Assembly: GCF_025532145.1 (NCBI RefSeq) | Contig: NZ_ARXS01000029.1 | Location: 1 to 57,019, forward strand | Length of the DNA stretch: 57,019 nucleotides | Reading direction: 5' to 3' | DNA from: Alloalcanivorax balearicus MACL04 | GTDB lineage: Bacteria; Pseudomonadota; Gammaproteobacteria; Pseudomonadales; Alcanivoracaceae | Shown: piece after piece, positions 25,790 to 35,160 of the stretch | Layout of the letters: each line of letters begins with the position of its first letter | Position numbering within the stretch: the stretch's first letter is position 1 | Program-made: the position numbers and the translations under genes | The notes under the pieces: model-generated | Seen by the model: only the letters and a program-made list of their open reading frames with translations | The model's database searches: none | What the model was told of the DNA's origin: nothing

Positions 25790-26425
25790 ATGACACGCTT
25801 TGGGGTATTCGGGTTGCTTCTGATCCTGATGGTCGGATCACCATCCTGGGCTCGGGACATCTACAAATACCGGGCCGCCGACGGCAGCATTCTGTTCACC
25901 GATCAACCCCGTGACCGGGTTGGTCCGGAGTATACCCTGTTGTCCGTCCGCAAGGGCTGGAATTACGTGCCCCGCGGGCTCACCGCGTCCCAGCGCGACC
26001 GCTATGACGACGTCATCGCTCGCGCCGCCCGCGCCCATAACGTGGAGGCGGCGCTGGTCAAAGCGGTCATCCATGCCGAATCCTTGTTTAATCGCCTGGC
26101 GGTATCCCGGGTCGGCGCCCAGGGGCTGATGCAATTGATGCCGGAAACTTCCCGCCATCTTCAGGTGCTGAACCCCTTCGATGCCGACGAGAACATCGAC
26201 GGTGGCACCCGCTTCCTTGCCTATCTGCAGGGCCGCTTCGACGATCTGGATCGGGTGCTGGCGGCCTACAACGCCGGAGAAGGCAATGTTCGGCGCTACG
26301 ACGGCATCCCGCCCTTTCCTGAAACTCAGGCCTATGTGCGGAAAGTGAAAGAGTTGAGACTGCGCTACCAGGTGCAACTGGCCGCCCGCTCCGATCAGGA
26401 CGACGACGCCCTGGCGATCCGCTGA
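25790..26425 (+). CDS. lytic transglycosylase, DUF4124 plus SLT domain
   Basis: Secreted protein of 211 residues. A signal peptide (1-21) precedes a DUF4124 segment (DIYKYRAADGSILFTD), and then a family-1 lytic transglycosylase domain from about residue 70 with VIHAESLFNRLAVS (catalytic Glu97), GAQGLMQLMPET and AAYNAGEGNVRRYDG. It cleaves peptidoglycan glycan strands to 1,6-anhydro ends in the periplasm. The gene is single, divergent from the FMN protein gene and convergent with the Rieske gene. Confidence 0.9.
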   Translation: MTRFGVFGLLLILMVGSPSWARDIYKYRAADGSILFTDQPRDRVGPEYTLLSVRKGWNYVPRGLTASQRDRYDDVIARAARAHNVEAALVKAVIHAESLFNRLAVSRVGAQGLMQLMPETSRHLQVLNPFDADENIDGGTRFLAYLQGRFDDLDRVLAAYNAGEGNVRRYDGIPPFPETQAYVRKVKELRLRYQVQLAARSDQDDDALAIR

Positions 26426-26434
26426 TTCACGGAA

Positions 26435-26743
26435 TCAGTCGCCGTCGGCCACCCACACTCCCAGCCAGGGTCCCTCGTAATCGATACGGTAGCGGCGCAG
26501 ATGGTAGCTCTGATTCGGGCAGCGGCCGCTGTCCAGAGAGAATTCCAGACCATGCCCCGGGCAACGGAGCACGCCGCGATGAACCGTGGCCCGCTCCAAC
26601 GGAAATTCGCCATGGGGGCAGCGGCGCTGAATCAGCCAGGTACGCCCGTCATCGTGCACCAGCAACAGCTCCACCCCGGCCACCCGCACCGGCAGGCGCA
26701 GCCCGTCGTACAGCTCCAGAGTGCGAATGATGCGGTGAAACAT
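26435..26743 (-). CDS. small Rieske [2Fe-2S] protein
   Basis: Stand-alone Rieske domain of 102 residues with the two ligand loops RCPHGEFPLE (Cys42, His44) and RCPGHGLEF (Cys61, His64) separated by the expected 16 residues. Soluble proteins of this kind act as electron carriers for oxygenases or nitrite-reductase-like enzymes. There is no oxygenase gene beside it, so its partner may be elsewhere; the P450 and the diiron protein are within 10 kb but not linked by operon. GAGGG precedes the ATG. Confidence 0.87.
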   Translation of the reverse strand: MFHRIIRTLELYDGLRLPVRVAGVELLLVHDDGRTWLIQRRCPHGEFPLERATVHRGVLRCPGHGLEFSLDSGRCPNQSYHLRRYRIDYEGPWLGVWVADGD

Positions 26744-26856
26744 GCTGTTCCCTCTTTTTCGGGAACGATAGCACGGAGGCCGGTGTAGGCAATACCAGGC
26801 TCATCCCGATCGGACAGCGGAGTGTGCGGGCCTTGGAGACATAAATTCGGAGTCCA

Positions 26857-26923
26857 CTGTGGGAGCTTGCCTGCAAGCGAATGGGCTTTCGGCTAAGATT
26901 CGCTTGCAGGCAAGCTCCCACAG
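26857..26923. repeat. REP-like hairpin, subtype A, copy 4
   Basis: Perfect 26-bp arms CTGTGGGAGCTTGCCTGC.. (26857-26882) and their complement (26898-26923) with a 15-base loop. It opens a 495-bp gene-free stretch between the Rieske gene and ppsA. Confidence 0.93.
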
Positions 26924-26936
26924 CGTCTTCGTAGCT

Positions 26937-27023
26937 CCTTCTGTGCCAGCGATCGACGTTGCTTGAGTCTGCGAGGCCTCCGTTCAGACCCGTTTCGAGT
27001 GAACCGCCGCGTTCCGGACTCCA
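26937..27023. repeat. composite repeat, copy 1
   Basis: Begins CCTTCTGTGCCAGCGATC and ends GCGTTCCGGACTCCA. It is repeated at 56947-57019 with a shorter internal segment. In both places it directly follows a subtype A hairpin. No coding potential seen. Confidence 0.85.
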
Positions 27024-27042
27024 ACGACGATGGACCTTTCCA

Positions 27043-27163
27043 GAAACGGCCGTCTGGCACCTCGAAGCGGAGCCGTGTTACGCCTTTGCGGAACCTGCTT
27101 CACGACGTTCCCGCAAAGGCGTAACACGGCTCTGCTGTCCCTGATGGAGGGTCAGGCCGTTTC
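27043..27163. repeat. nested inverted repeat between ppsA and the Rieske gene
   Basis: An inner pair, GAGCCGTGTTACGCCTTTGC (27070-27089, extending to 27094) and its complement at 27107-27132, differs by one inserted base and has a 12-base loop. An outer pair, GAAACGGCC (27043-27051) and GGCCGTTTC (27155-27163), encloses it. No T-run follows, so it is not an obvious terminator; a structured RNA or repeat element is possible. Confidence 0.85.
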
Positions 27164-27185
27164 CCTCTAAACCGCGATGAACCAC

Positions 27186-27221
27186 AAAAAAAGCCGTGCC
27201 CCTCTCGGGACACGGCTTTTT
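27186..27221 (-). terminator. intrinsic terminator of ppsA
   Basis: On the minus strand, GCCGTG-TCCCGAGAGGGG-CACGGC forms a strong hairpin followed by TTTTTTT. It starts 18 bp after the ppsA stop. Flanking A and T runs on both sides would let it work in both directions. Confidence 0.88.
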
Positions 27222-27238
27222 CGTTCAACACGGACCGA

Positions 27239-29611
27239 TCAGTGGCCGTGTTTCTCCGCCAAATAGAACCAGGTATCCAATACCGAATCCGGGTTCAGCG
27301 ACACGGAGGAAATGCCCTGCTCCATCAGCCACTTGGCCAGATCCGGGTGATCGGACGGGCCTTGGCCGCAAATACCCACGTACTTGCCCTGGGCATTGCA
27401 GGCGTCGATAGCCATCTTCAACAGCGCCTTCACCGCCGGATCGCGCTCATCGAACAGGTGGCTGACGATACCGGAGTCACGGTCCAGACCCAGGGTCAGC
27501 TGGGTCAGGTCGTTGGAGCCGATGGAGAAGCCGTCAAAGAACTTCAGGAAGTCATTCGCCAGCAGCGCGTTGGTCGGCAGCTCACACATCATGATGATGC
27601 GCAGACCGTTCTCACCCCGCTTCAGACCGTTCTTGGCCAGCAGATCGATGACCTGCTCGGCTTCGCCCGGCGTACGCACGAAGGGCACCATGATTTCCAC
27701 ATTGGTGAAGCCCATCTCATCGCGTACTTTCTTCAGCGCGCGGCATTCCAGCTCGAAGCAGTCGCGGAAGTTTTCGCTGATGTAACGGCTGGCGCCACGG
27801 AAGCCCAGCATCGGGTTCTCTTCCTCGGGCTCATAGAGCTTGCCGCCGATCAGATTGGCGTATTCGTTGGACTTGAAGTCCGACAGACGCACGATGGCTT
27901 TCTCCGGGTGGAAAGCGGCGGCCAGGGTGGAAATCCCCTCCACCAGTTTTTCCACGTAGAAATTCACCGGATCGGTATAACCGGCGATGCGCTTGTCGGC
28001 GGCCTGCTGCACGTCCCGCGGCAGGGTGTCATAGTTTAACAGGGCCTTCGGGTGCACACCGATCATGCGATTGATGATGAACTCGAGACGGGCCAGACCC
28101 ACGCCCTGGTTTGGCAGCGCGGCGAAGTCGAAGGCACGGTCCGGGTTGCCCACGTTCATCATGATCTTGAACGGCAGCTTCGGCATGGACTCGATGGAGT
28201 TACGCTGAACGTCGAAATCCAGCATGCCTTCATAGATGTTGCCGGTATCACCCTCGGCGCAGGACACGGTCACTTTCTGGCCGTCCGTGAGCTGCTCGGT
28301 GGCGTCACCACAGCCGACGATGGCCGGCACACCCAGCTCGCGGGCGATGATCGCGGCGTGACAGGTCCGGCCACCCCGGTTGGTAACAATGGCGGCGGCC
28401 CGTTTCATCACCGGTTCCCAATCCGGGTCGGTCATGTCGGTGACCAAAACGTCACCGGGCTGCACTTTTTCCATTTCCTTGATGTTGGAAACGATCCGCA
28501 CCGGACCGGCACCGATACGCTGGCCAATGGCGCGGCCTTCCACCAGCACCTTGCCGGTCTGCTTGAGCAGGTAGCGCTCCATGACGGAAGCGTCGGAACG
28601 GCTCTTCACGGTCTCCGGACGGGCCTGCACGATGTACAGTTTCTGATCATCGCCGTCCAGCGCCCATTCGATGTCCATGGGCATGCCGTAGTGCTTTTCG
28701 ATCTCGATGGCCTGACGGGACAGATCCGCCACCTGGGCATCGGTGAGACAGAAGCGCATGCGGTCCTCGGCGCTTACGTCCACGGTCTGCACGGACTTGC
28801 CGGCCACCGCTTCGCTGCCGTAGACCATCTTCTGCATCTTGCTGCCAAGGTTGCGGCGCAGGATGCTGGGGCGCTTGTTGAGCAGGGTTTTCTTGTGAAC
28901 GTAGAACTCGTCCGGGTTCACCGCGCCTTGCACGACCATTTCGCCCAGGCCATAGGACGCGGTGATGAAGACCACGTCACGGAAGCCGGATTCGGTGTCC
29001 AGGGTGAACATCACGCCGGCGGCGCCGGTCTCGGAGCGCACCATGCGCTGGATGCCCGCGGACAGGGCCACCAGTTTGTGGTCGAAGCCCTGATGCACCC
29101 GGTAGCTGATGGCGCGGTCGTTGAACAGGGACGCGAACACTTCCTTGACCGCCACCATGACACTGTCCAGGCCGCGGATATTGAGGAAGGTCTCCTGTTG
29201 ACCGGCAAAGGAGGCATCGGGCAGATCTTCCGCGGTGGCGGAAGAGCGCACCGCCACCGGCAGATCACCGTTGCCTTCACACATCTGTTCGTAGGCGTCG
29301 CGAATGGCGGCTTCCAGGGCGGGCTGGAACGGCGCGTCCACCACCCATTTACGGATTTTCTCACCGGTCGCCGCCAGCGCTACCACGTCGTTCACGTCCA
29401 GGCTGCTGAGCGCGTCATTGATCTTGGTGGTCAGGTCGTTGTGTTCCAGAAACTCGCGGAAGGCTTCCGCGGTGGTCGCGAAACCGCCGGGAACGGACAC
29501 ACCGGCCGCCGCCAGGTTGCTGATCATCTCGCCGAGGGAAGCGTTTTTACCACCGACGCGTTCCACGTCTCCCTTGCCCAGATCCTTAAACCAGACTACG
29601 TACTCCGCCAA
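27239..29611 (-). CDS. ppsA: phosphoenolpyruvate synthase (pyruvate, water dikinase)
   Basis: Cytoplasmic enzyme of 790 residues (E. coli PpsA 792) that makes PEP from pyruvate and ATP, the entry to gluconeogenesis. It has the N-terminal ATP-grasp/PPDK domain ([22 protein letters not shown]), the central phosphohistidine motif [18 protein letters not shown], and a C-terminal PEP-binding TIM barrel with [11 protein letters not shown] and a late GICGQGPSD. The start codon is TTG at 29611, six bases after AAGGAG; no better start lies in frame. It is divergent from ppsR, which encodes its regulator. Confidence 0.96.
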   Translation of the reverse strand: MAEYVVWFKDLGKGDVERVGGKNASLGEMISNLAAAGVSVPGGFATTAEAFREFLEHNDLTTKINDALSSLDVNDVVALAATGEKIRKWVVDAPFQPALEAAIRDAYEQMCEGNGDLPVAVRSSATAEDLPDASFAGQQETFLNIRGLDSVMVAVKEVFASLFNDRAISYRVHQGFDHKLVALSAGIQRMVRSETGAAGVMFTLDTESGFRDVVFITASYGLGEMVVQGAVNPDEFYVHKKTLLNKRPSILRRNLGSKMQKMVYGSEAVAGKSVQTVDVSAEDRMRFCLTDAQVADLSRQAIEIEKHYGMPMDIEWALDGDDQKLYIVQARPETVKSRSDASVMERYLLKQTGKVLVEGRAIGQRIGAGPVRIVSNIKEMEKVQPGDVLVTDMTDPDWEPVMKRAAAIVTNRGGRTCHAAIIARELGVPAIVGCGDATEQLTDGQKVTVSCAEGDTGNIYEGMLDFDVQRNSIESMPKLPFKIMMNVGNPDRAFDFAALPNQGVGLARLEFIINRMIGVHPKALLNYDTLPRDVQQAADKRIAGYTDPVNFYVEKLVEGISTLAAAFHPEKAIVRLSDFKSNEYANLIGGKLYEPEEENPMLGFRGASRYISENFRDCFELECRALKKVRDEMGFTNVEIMVPFVRTPGEAEQVIDLLAKNGLKRGENGLRIIMMCELPTNALLANDFLKFFDGFSIGSNDLTQLTLGLDRDSGIVSHLFDERDPAVKALLKMAIDACNAQGKYVGICGQGPSDHPDLAKWLMEQGISSVSLNPDSVLDTWFYLAEKHGH

Positions 29612-29881
29612 GGTCGTCTCCTTAGATATTGCTGGCCGATACTGTGGAAACCCACTGTTTAATACATCCCGGTCCAGGCCGGAGGCGCCCGGAACCGTGG
29701 AGAAAAATTAACCAGGAGTTCCTTTACCGGATTGAACCGAGCCGCCATTCTACTCAAAACCAAGGCGGTTTGCCCGCATGGATTGGGTAAACTGTTACGA
29801 CTTTCGTTTATGGCCGGGCCGGCGTTACGGCCAACCGACCGCCGCAGGCCCGCATTTGCGCCCCACGAGGAGCCTCACTGC

Positions 29882-30700
29882 ATGAAAAGATCCGCATTCT
29901 ATGTCTCCGACGGCACCGGGATCACCGCCGAGACACTGGGTCACAGTCTTCTAAGCCAATTCGGCAGTGTCGAATTCAGCCAGACCACCATCCCCTATGT
30001 CCAGTCCAATGACCTCGCCCGCGAAGCGGTAACGCGGATCAACCAGGCCGCCGAGCGCGATGACGCCGCGCCCGTGGTGTTCTCCACTCTGGTCCACGAC
30101 GACCATCGTGAGATCCTGCATACCTGCAAGGGGCGCGTGCTGGACCTGTTCACCGCCTTCCTGCAGCCGCTGGAGGACGAGTTGGGGGTGCGTTCCAGCC
30201 ACCAGGTGGGCCAGAGCCATGCCATCCGTGATCAGCAGGCCTACCGGATTCGCATCAACGCGGTGCACTTCGCCCTCGACAACGACGACGGTGCCCGCAC
30301 CCGCCACTACGATCAGGCCGACGTCATCCTGATCGGCGTGTCGCGCTCCGGCAAGACCCCCACCTGCCTGTATCTGGCGCTGCAATTCGGTCTGTTCGCC
30401 GCCAACTATCCGCTCACCGAGGACGATTTTGACGACCTGCGTCTGCCGGACAGTCTGGTGCCGCACAAGGACAAACTGTTCGGGCTGACCATCAATCCCG
30501 ACCGGCTCAGCGCCATCCGCAGCGAACGCAAGGCAGGCAGCCGTTACGCGTCGCCACGCCAATGTGAGATGGAGGTCCGCGCCCTGCAGGCCTTATACAA
30601 CAAATTCAATATTCCCCACCTGGACGCCACCGAGCTGTCCATCGAGGAGATCAGCACCCGCATCCTGGCCATGAAAGGCCTGACCCGGCGGCTGCAGTAA
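29882..30700 (+). CDS. ppsR: PpsR, pyruvate-water dikinase regulatory protein (DUF299)
   Basis: Protein of 272 residues in the DUF299/PSRP family. These are bifunctional enzymes that inactivate PEP synthase by ADP-dependent threonine phosphorylation and reactivate it by phosphate-dependent removal. The N-terminal FYVSDGTGITAETLGHSLL and the nucleotide-binding loop GVSRSGKTPTCLYLA (152-166) are typical. I chose ATG 29882, with GAGGAG about ten bases upstream, because the 50 upstream in-frame residues do not look like protein. The back-to-back ppsA/ppsR arrangement supports the assignment. Confidence 0.95.
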   Translation: MKRSAFYVSDGTGITAETLGHSLLSQFGSVEFSQTTIPYVQSNDLAREAVTRINQAAERDDAAPVVFSTLVHDDHREILHTCKGRVLDLFTAFLQPLEDELGVRSSHQVGQSHAIRDQQAYRIRINAVHFALDNDDGARTRHYDQADVILIGVSRSGKTPTCLYLALQFGLFAANYPLTEDDFDDLRLPDSLVPHKDKLFGLTINPDRLSAIRSERKAGSRYASPRQCEMEVRALQALYNKFNIPHLDATELSIEEISTRILAMKGLTRRLQ

Positions 30701-30726
30701 CCGGTTGCAAAGAAAAGGATAACAAC

Positions 30727-31542
30727 ATGACACGTGGACTGTTTCGTCGCGATAGCGACCTTTATCACCCGAACCAGGCGGCGCTGGGCCCCTGGAGTCC
30801 TGATTTTCTGCATGGCGGCTCCCCCTCCGGCCTGCTCGCGGCGGTGATGGAGGACGCCATGGACGGCGCCGACCTGCGCCTGGCCCGCTTCACCCTGGAT
30901 CTGTTGCGTCCGGTACCCAGCCAACCGCTGCTGGCCACGGTGGAAACCGTACGTGCCGGGCGCCGCCTGCGGGTGCTGCAAGGCACACTGATGGCGGACG
31001 GCGTGGTGACCGCCCGTGCCACCGGGCTGTATCTGGAACGCACACCGGTGACCGTTCCCGTCGATGCCCGCTTCGGCGATCATACCCTGCCCGCCAGGGA
31101 CAACCGGCCGGTGGCGTCACTGATCGCGGTGGCGGAGCGGGACCAGGAAAAGCCGCGTCTGACGCTGCCCGGCCTGCACAGCACCGTGGAGGTGGCACTG
31201 ATCGATGGCGTCGAAGGGCGTGGACGGGGACGGGCCTGGATGCGGCTGCCGATCCCGGTCATTGACGACATGCCCTGCTCCACCGTGGTGCAGGCCGCCA
31301 CTCTGTCGGATTTCGGCAATGGTGTGGGGCAATTGAAGGTGGCCTCGGACATCGGCTCTATCAATGCCGATATCAGCCTTTACCTGCATCGCGATCCACG
31401 GGGCGACTGGCTGGGACTCGACGCCGTCTCCCGCATGGAGGACACCGGCAACGGCCTGGTGGAAACCACCTTGTTCGATGAGCACGGTCCGGTGGGCCGG
31501 GTGCTGCAGGCGACGCTGGCAATGCCGGTGTACGCCGGCTGA
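30727..31542 (+). CDS. acyl-CoA thioesterase family protein (double hotdog, TesB-like)
   Basis: Protein of 271 residues with two hotdog halves. The first contains FLHGGSPSGLLAAVMEDA, and the second ends with DEHGPVGRVLQATLAM, where TesB-type enzymes keep DxxG..xQ elements. Family members hydrolyse medium- to long-chain acyl-CoA in the cytoplasm. The ATG has an AAAGGA site, and the gene begins 26 bp after ppsR, so the two may be co-transcribed. Confidence 0.85.
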   Translation: MTRGLFRRDSDLYHPNQAALGPWSPDFLHGGSPSGLLAAVMEDAMDGADLRLARFTLDLLRPVPSQPLLATVETVRAGRRLRVLQGTLMADGVVTARATGLYLERTPVTVPVDARFGDHTLPARDNRPVASLIAVAERDQEKPRLTLPGLHSTVEVALIDGVEGRGRGRAWMRLPIPVIDDMPCSTVVQAATLSDFGNGVGQLKVASDIGSINADISLYLHRDPRGDWLGLDAVSRMEDTGNGLVETTLFDEHGPVGRVLQATLAMPVYAG

Positions 31543-31588
31543 ATACGCCGACCGAGCGCACCGATTGTTCTTTATCCTGGCGGAGACG

Positions 31589-32059
31589 CTATTCTCGGGA
31601 GATCTCCGCCGTCCACCCCTCCCCGCGATTGTGGTACGCGCGGCACTCATAATCCTCACTATACCCACCGGCGTTCGCGCGCCCATCAAAATACCGGAAA
31701 GACCAGACACGCCCCACCGCCTGCATCCGTTCATTCGAGCGCCATTCGATATCCAGTCCCTGGGTGGTCGCCAGTGCTACACAGGCCGACATGGCCGCCC
31801 GCCGCCCCTTACCGCCAAAATGCTCCATATAGGCGAACGACCCGGCAAAAAGAACGGCAATACAGAGCACCACAAGCGCGAACTTTTTCACCGCCTGCCA
31901 AGGGATCCCACCTGATGGCATCCGCCCTTTATGCACCTTCTGCCTCTTTCCGCGCCACCGTGCATAGCCAACTCCAACCGTGGCGATGGCGATTACCGCC
32001 ATCACCAGCATCAACACAACAACCATTTCCATGTCGCTTAAGACCGCCCTCTTCACCAC
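31589..32059 (-). CDS. hypothetical two-helix membrane protein
   Basis: Putative 156-residue protein, not recognised. Two hydrophobic helices (MVVVLMLVMAVIAIATVGVG and KKFALVVLCIAVLFAGSFAY) flank a short basic loop. About 75 residues then follow outside or inside the membrane, with Cys at SACVALA and DYECRAYH that could form a disulfide. GC content is lower than in neighbours. The start is uncertain: GTG 32059 is the longest, and ATG 32029 (MEMVVV) begins at the first helix; neither has a strong ribosome site. Confidence 0.55.
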   Translation of the reverse strand: MVKRAVLSDMEMVVVLMLVMAVIAIATVGVGYARWRGKRQKVHKGRMPSGGIPWQAVKKFALVVLCIAVLFAGSFAYMEHFGGKGRRAAMSACVALATTQGLDIEWRSNERMQAVGRVWSFRYFDGRANAGGYSEDYECRAYHNRGEGWTAEISRE

Positions 32060-32090
32060 TTTCGACGCCTTACCTGGGATTGGCCACCAT

Positions 32091-32117
32091 AAAAAAGGCC
32101 CAGCTTGTGGCCGGGCC
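32091..32117 (-). terminator. intrinsic terminator downstream of prpD
   Basis: On the minus strand, GGCCCGGC-cacaa-GCTGGGCC pairs with one mismatch and is followed by TTTTTT. It lies about 85 bp after the prpD stop codon. A second perfect hairpin, GCGACGCC-tc-GGCGTCGC (32121-32138), sits just before it. Confidence 0.8.
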
Positions 32118-32203
32118 TGGGTGCGACGCCTCGGCGTCGCTGGGGTTGGCGGGGTTGCCGCCAGTCTTGGGCGGCTTACCGGTGGTACGGTACGGGGACC
32201 GAG

Positions 32204-33688
32204 TCAGATCACCAGCAAGTCCATGAAGTCGTTCACCGGAGTCCTTTCCAGAGTCGCCTGATCCTTGCACAGCTCGAATACCGCCCTGACCCGCCCGGCC
32301 GGAAACCGGGTTTCCAGATTACGCTTGAACTTGGTTTCAAGCAGCGGAATGCCTTCCGCGCGACGGCGACGGTGGCCGATGGGGTATTCCACGGCGACTT
32401 TGTCGGTGCAGGAACCATCCTTGAAAAACACCTGAATGGCGTTGGCGATGGATCGTTTCTGCGGGTCATAATAATCCTTCGTGTAGCGTTCGTCTTCCTC
32501 GATCTGCATTTTGTCACGAAGTTCGTCGATCAGCGGATGAGCAGCGTGGAAATCGTCCTCATAATTTTCCGCCACCAGGTCGCCGAAGATCAAAGGCACC
32601 GCCGTCATATACTGGATGCAGTGATCCCGGTCCGCCGGATTGGCCAGCGGCCCCTCCTTGGAAATAATGCGGATCGCCGAGTCGTGGGTGGTAATGACGA
32701 TCCGGTCGATCTGGTCCAGGCGATCCTTTACCTGCGGGTGCAAGGTCACGGCGGCTTCGCAGGCGGTCTGGCTGTGGAATTCCGCCGGAAAGCTGATCTT
32801 GAACAGAATATTTTCCATCACATAGGATCCGTACTCCCGCTGAAAGCGGAATCGGCGCTCGCCTTCCGGTTTCAGCTTCTGATCCTTGTTGGTTTTGGAA
32901 AACAGCACATCGTAAAAACCCCACTGTGGCGCGGTGAGCGCGCCGGGGATACCCATCTCCCCACGCAGCGCGATATCCGCCAGTCGCACCGCCCTGCTGG
33001 TGGCGTCACCGGCGGCCCAGGATTTGCGTGAGCCAGCGTTGGGCGCATGCCGATAGGTACGCAGGGACTGGCCGTCGACCCAGGCGTGGGAAACCGCGGA
33101 CAACAGCTGCTCACGATCCGCGCCCATCATCTTCGCTACTACCGCCGTGGTGGCGACCTTGACCAGTACCACATGATCCAGGCCGACCCGGTTGAACGAG
33201 TTTTCCAGTGCCAGCACACCCTGAATCTCATGGGCCATGATCATGCCCTCCAGCACCGTCTTCATGGTCAGCGCCGACTTGCCATTGGCCAGGTTCTTTT
33301 GTGAAAGATGATCCGCCACGGCGAGGATGCCACCGAGATTGTCCGACGGATGCCCCCATTCCGCCGCCAGCCAGGTGTCGTTGTAGTCCAGCCAGCGGAC
33401 GATGCAGCCGATGTCCCAGGCGGCTTTTACCGGGTCCAGCCGGAACGAGGTGCCCGGCACCCGGGCGCCATGGGGCACCACCGTTCCCTCCACCAGCGGG
33501 CCCAGATGTTTGCTGCATTCCGGGAAACGCAGTGCCAGCAGCCCGCAGCCGAGCGTATCCATCAGACAATTGCGGGCGGTATCCCAGGCTTCCGGGGACT
33601 TGATGCGGTAATTGAGGACGTAATCGACAATTGTCTGGATTTCCGGGTCATAGTCCGGGCGCAGATTTTGGTCCACATTGCTGTTCAT
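32204..33688 (-). CDS. prpD: 2-methylcitrate dehydratase
   Basis: MmgE/PrpD-family protein of 494 residues (E. coli PrpD 483). It has the family N-terminal segments [12 protein letters not shown] and [19 protein letters not shown], and [18 protein letters not shown]. PrpD dehydrates 2-methylcitrate to 2-methylaconitate without a metal centre. Here it is the last gene of a cluster that also has AcnD plus PrpF, an alternative pair for the same step, as in several Pseudomonas-type clusters. AAAGGAG precedes the ATG. A strong terminator follows the gene. Confidence 0.94.
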   Translation of the reverse strand: MNSNVDQNLRPDYDPEIQTIVDYVLNYRIKSPEAWDTARNCLMDTLGCGLLALRFPECSKHLGPLVEGTVVPHGARVPGTSFRLDPVKAAWDIGCIVRWLDYNDTWLAAEWGHPSDNLGGILAVADHLSQKNLANGKSALTMKTVLEGMIMAHEIQGVLALENSFNRVGLDHVVLVKVATTAVVAKMMGADREQLLSAVSHAWVDGQSLRTYRHAPNAGSRKSWAAGDATSRAVRLADIALRGEMGIPGALTAPQWGFYDVLFSKTNKDQKLKPEGERRFRFQREYGSYVMENILFKISFPAEFHSQTACEAAVTLHPQVKDRLDQIDRIVITTHDSAIRIISKEGPLANPADRDHCIQYMTAVPLIFGDLVAENYEDDFHAAHPLIDELRDKMQIEEDERYTKDYYDPQKRSIANAIQVFFKDGSCTDKVAVEYPIGHRRRRAEGIPLLETKFKRNLETRFPAGRVRAVFELCKDQATLERTPVNDFMDLLVI

Positions 33689-33784
33689 CGGGGCACTCCT
33701 TTTCCATTATTCAAGGGCGGAATGGCGATGGGCTATCCGATAAATCAACAGTGCGGGATGCGGCGAAGTGGGTCAATTCGCGCC

Positions 33785-33858
33785 CATTCGCTACCGAGGC
33801 AGCTTCCCACAGCGGCTCCGTAGGGATACTGCTGTGGGAGCTGCCTTGGCAGCGAATG
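33785..33858. repeat. REP-like hairpin, subtype B, copy 1
   Basis: Arms CATTCGCT-CCGAGGCAGC-TTCCCACAGC (left, one extra base) and GCTGTGGGAGCTGCCTTGGC-AGCGAATG. It lies in the prpF-prpD gap inside the operon. The subtype B core is GCTGCCTTGGCAGCGAA instead of subtype A's GCTTGCCTGCAAGCGAA. Confidence 0.9.
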
Positions 33859-33891
33859 GTGGTACTCCAGGACCCATGAATCGGGTACGGA

Positions 33892-35061
33892 TTAGCCGGG
33901 TACCCGCACCCAGCCTTCCATCAGTACTCGCGCACTGCGACTCATGATGGCCTTGGTGGCGGTCCATTCGCCGTTGACCTCGGCGGCTTCGGCACCGACC
34001 CGCAGGGTGCCGGAGGGGTGCCCGAAACGCACCGCGTTGCGCTCACCGCCACCGGCGGCCAGGTTCACCAGAGTGCCGGGAATCGCCGCCGCAGTGCCGA
34101 TGGCTACCGCCGCCGTCCCCATCATGGCGTGATGCAGTTTGCCCATGGACAGAGCCCGTACCAGCAGATCCACATCATCGGCACTCACCACTTTGCCACT
34201 GGAAGAGGTGTAACCGGCCGGCGGCGCGACAAAAGCCACCTTGGGCGTGTGCTGGCGCGCGGCCGCTTCGCTGACGTCCTTGATCAGACCCATGCGCACG
34301 GCACCGTGGGCACGAATGGTTTCAAAACGCGCCAGCGCTTCGGCGTCCTCATTGATGTCACCCTGCAGTTCGGTGCCGGTGTAACCAATGTCCGCCGCGT
34401 TGACGAAAATGGTGGGAATGCCGGCGTTGATCAATGTCGCTTTCAACGTACCGATACCGGGAATGTCCAGCTCATCCACTCGATTACCGGTAGGAAACAT
34501 GGCGCCATCGCCATCCGCCGGATCCATGAACTCAATGCGCACTTCCGCCGCCGGGAACGTGACGCCGTCCAGTTCAAAATCACCCGTCTCCTGTACCGCG
34601 CCGTTGGTAACCGGCACATGGGCGATAATGGTCTTTTCAATGTTCGCCTGCCAGATCCGTACTACTACCGTTCCGTTTTCCGGAATACGAGCCGGATCCA
34701 CCAGCCCATTGCTGATGGCGAAGGAACCGACCGCCGCGGTGAGATTGCCGCAGTTGCCGCTCCAGTCGATAAAGGGTTGATCAATGGAAACCTGACCGAA
34801 CAGATAATCCACATCGTGGTCCGGTTTTTCGCTTTTCGACAGGATCACCGTTTTGCTGGTGCTGGACGTTGCGCCGCCCATACCGTCAGTGTGCTTGCCG
34901 TAAGGATCGGGGCTGCCGATCACCCGCAGCAACAGCTTGTCCCGGGCCTCACCGGGAACCCGCGCCGCTTCCGGCAGATCCTTCAAATTGAAGAAAACGC
35001 CCTTGCTGGTGCCACCGCGCATGTAGGTGGCGGGAATTTTTATTTGCGGTGGATGTTGCAT
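33892..35061 (-). CDS. prpF: PrpF, AcnD-accessory 2-methylaconitate isomerase
   Basis: Protein of 389 residues in the PrpF family (diaminopimelate-epimerase fold), opening with IPATYMRGGTSKGVFF, the segment that holds the catalytic lysine of PrpF proteins. It isomerises trans- to cis-2-methylaconitate so that AcnD or the aconitase can continue the cycle. It lies between acnD and prpD in the same direction, with a 99-bp gap to acnD and a REP-like element in the gap to prpD. Confidence 0.94.
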   Translation of the reverse strand: MQHPPQIKIPATYMRGGTSKGVFFNLKDLPEAARVPGEARDKLLLRVIGSPDPYGKHTDGMGGATSSTSKTVILSKSEKPDHDVDYLFGQVSIDQPFIDWSGNCGNLTAAVGSFAISNGLVDPARIPENGTVVVRIWQANIEKTIIAHVPVTNGAVQETGDFELDGVTFPAAEVRIEFMDPADGDGAMFPTGNRVDELDIPGIGTLKATLINAGIPTIFVNAADIGYTGTELQGDINEDAEALARFETIRAHGAVRMGLIKDVSEAAARQHTPKVAFVAPPAGYTSSSGKVVSADDVDLLVRALSMGKLHHAMMGTAAVAIGTAAAIPGTLVNLAAGGGERNAVRFGHPSGTLRVGAEAAEVNGEWTATKAIMSRSARVLMEGWVRVPG

Positions 35062-35160
35062 GATTTTCTCACTTTATGAGTAAGGATGGCGTGCGACACA
35101 CCCAACCCGGAGCCGGGTTGGGTGTGTCGCTTTCTGTCCACGAGCGTGCCAGTGTCTCTC

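Noticed and set aside
26857-27163. CRISPR array
   Set aside because: The repeats are inverted hairpins of different sequence, not regularly spaced direct repeats, and no cas gene is present.
28052-29662. A 536-codon open frame opposite ppsA
   Set aside because: Complete overlap with ppsA, no recognisable domain and compositionally a mirror image of the real gene.
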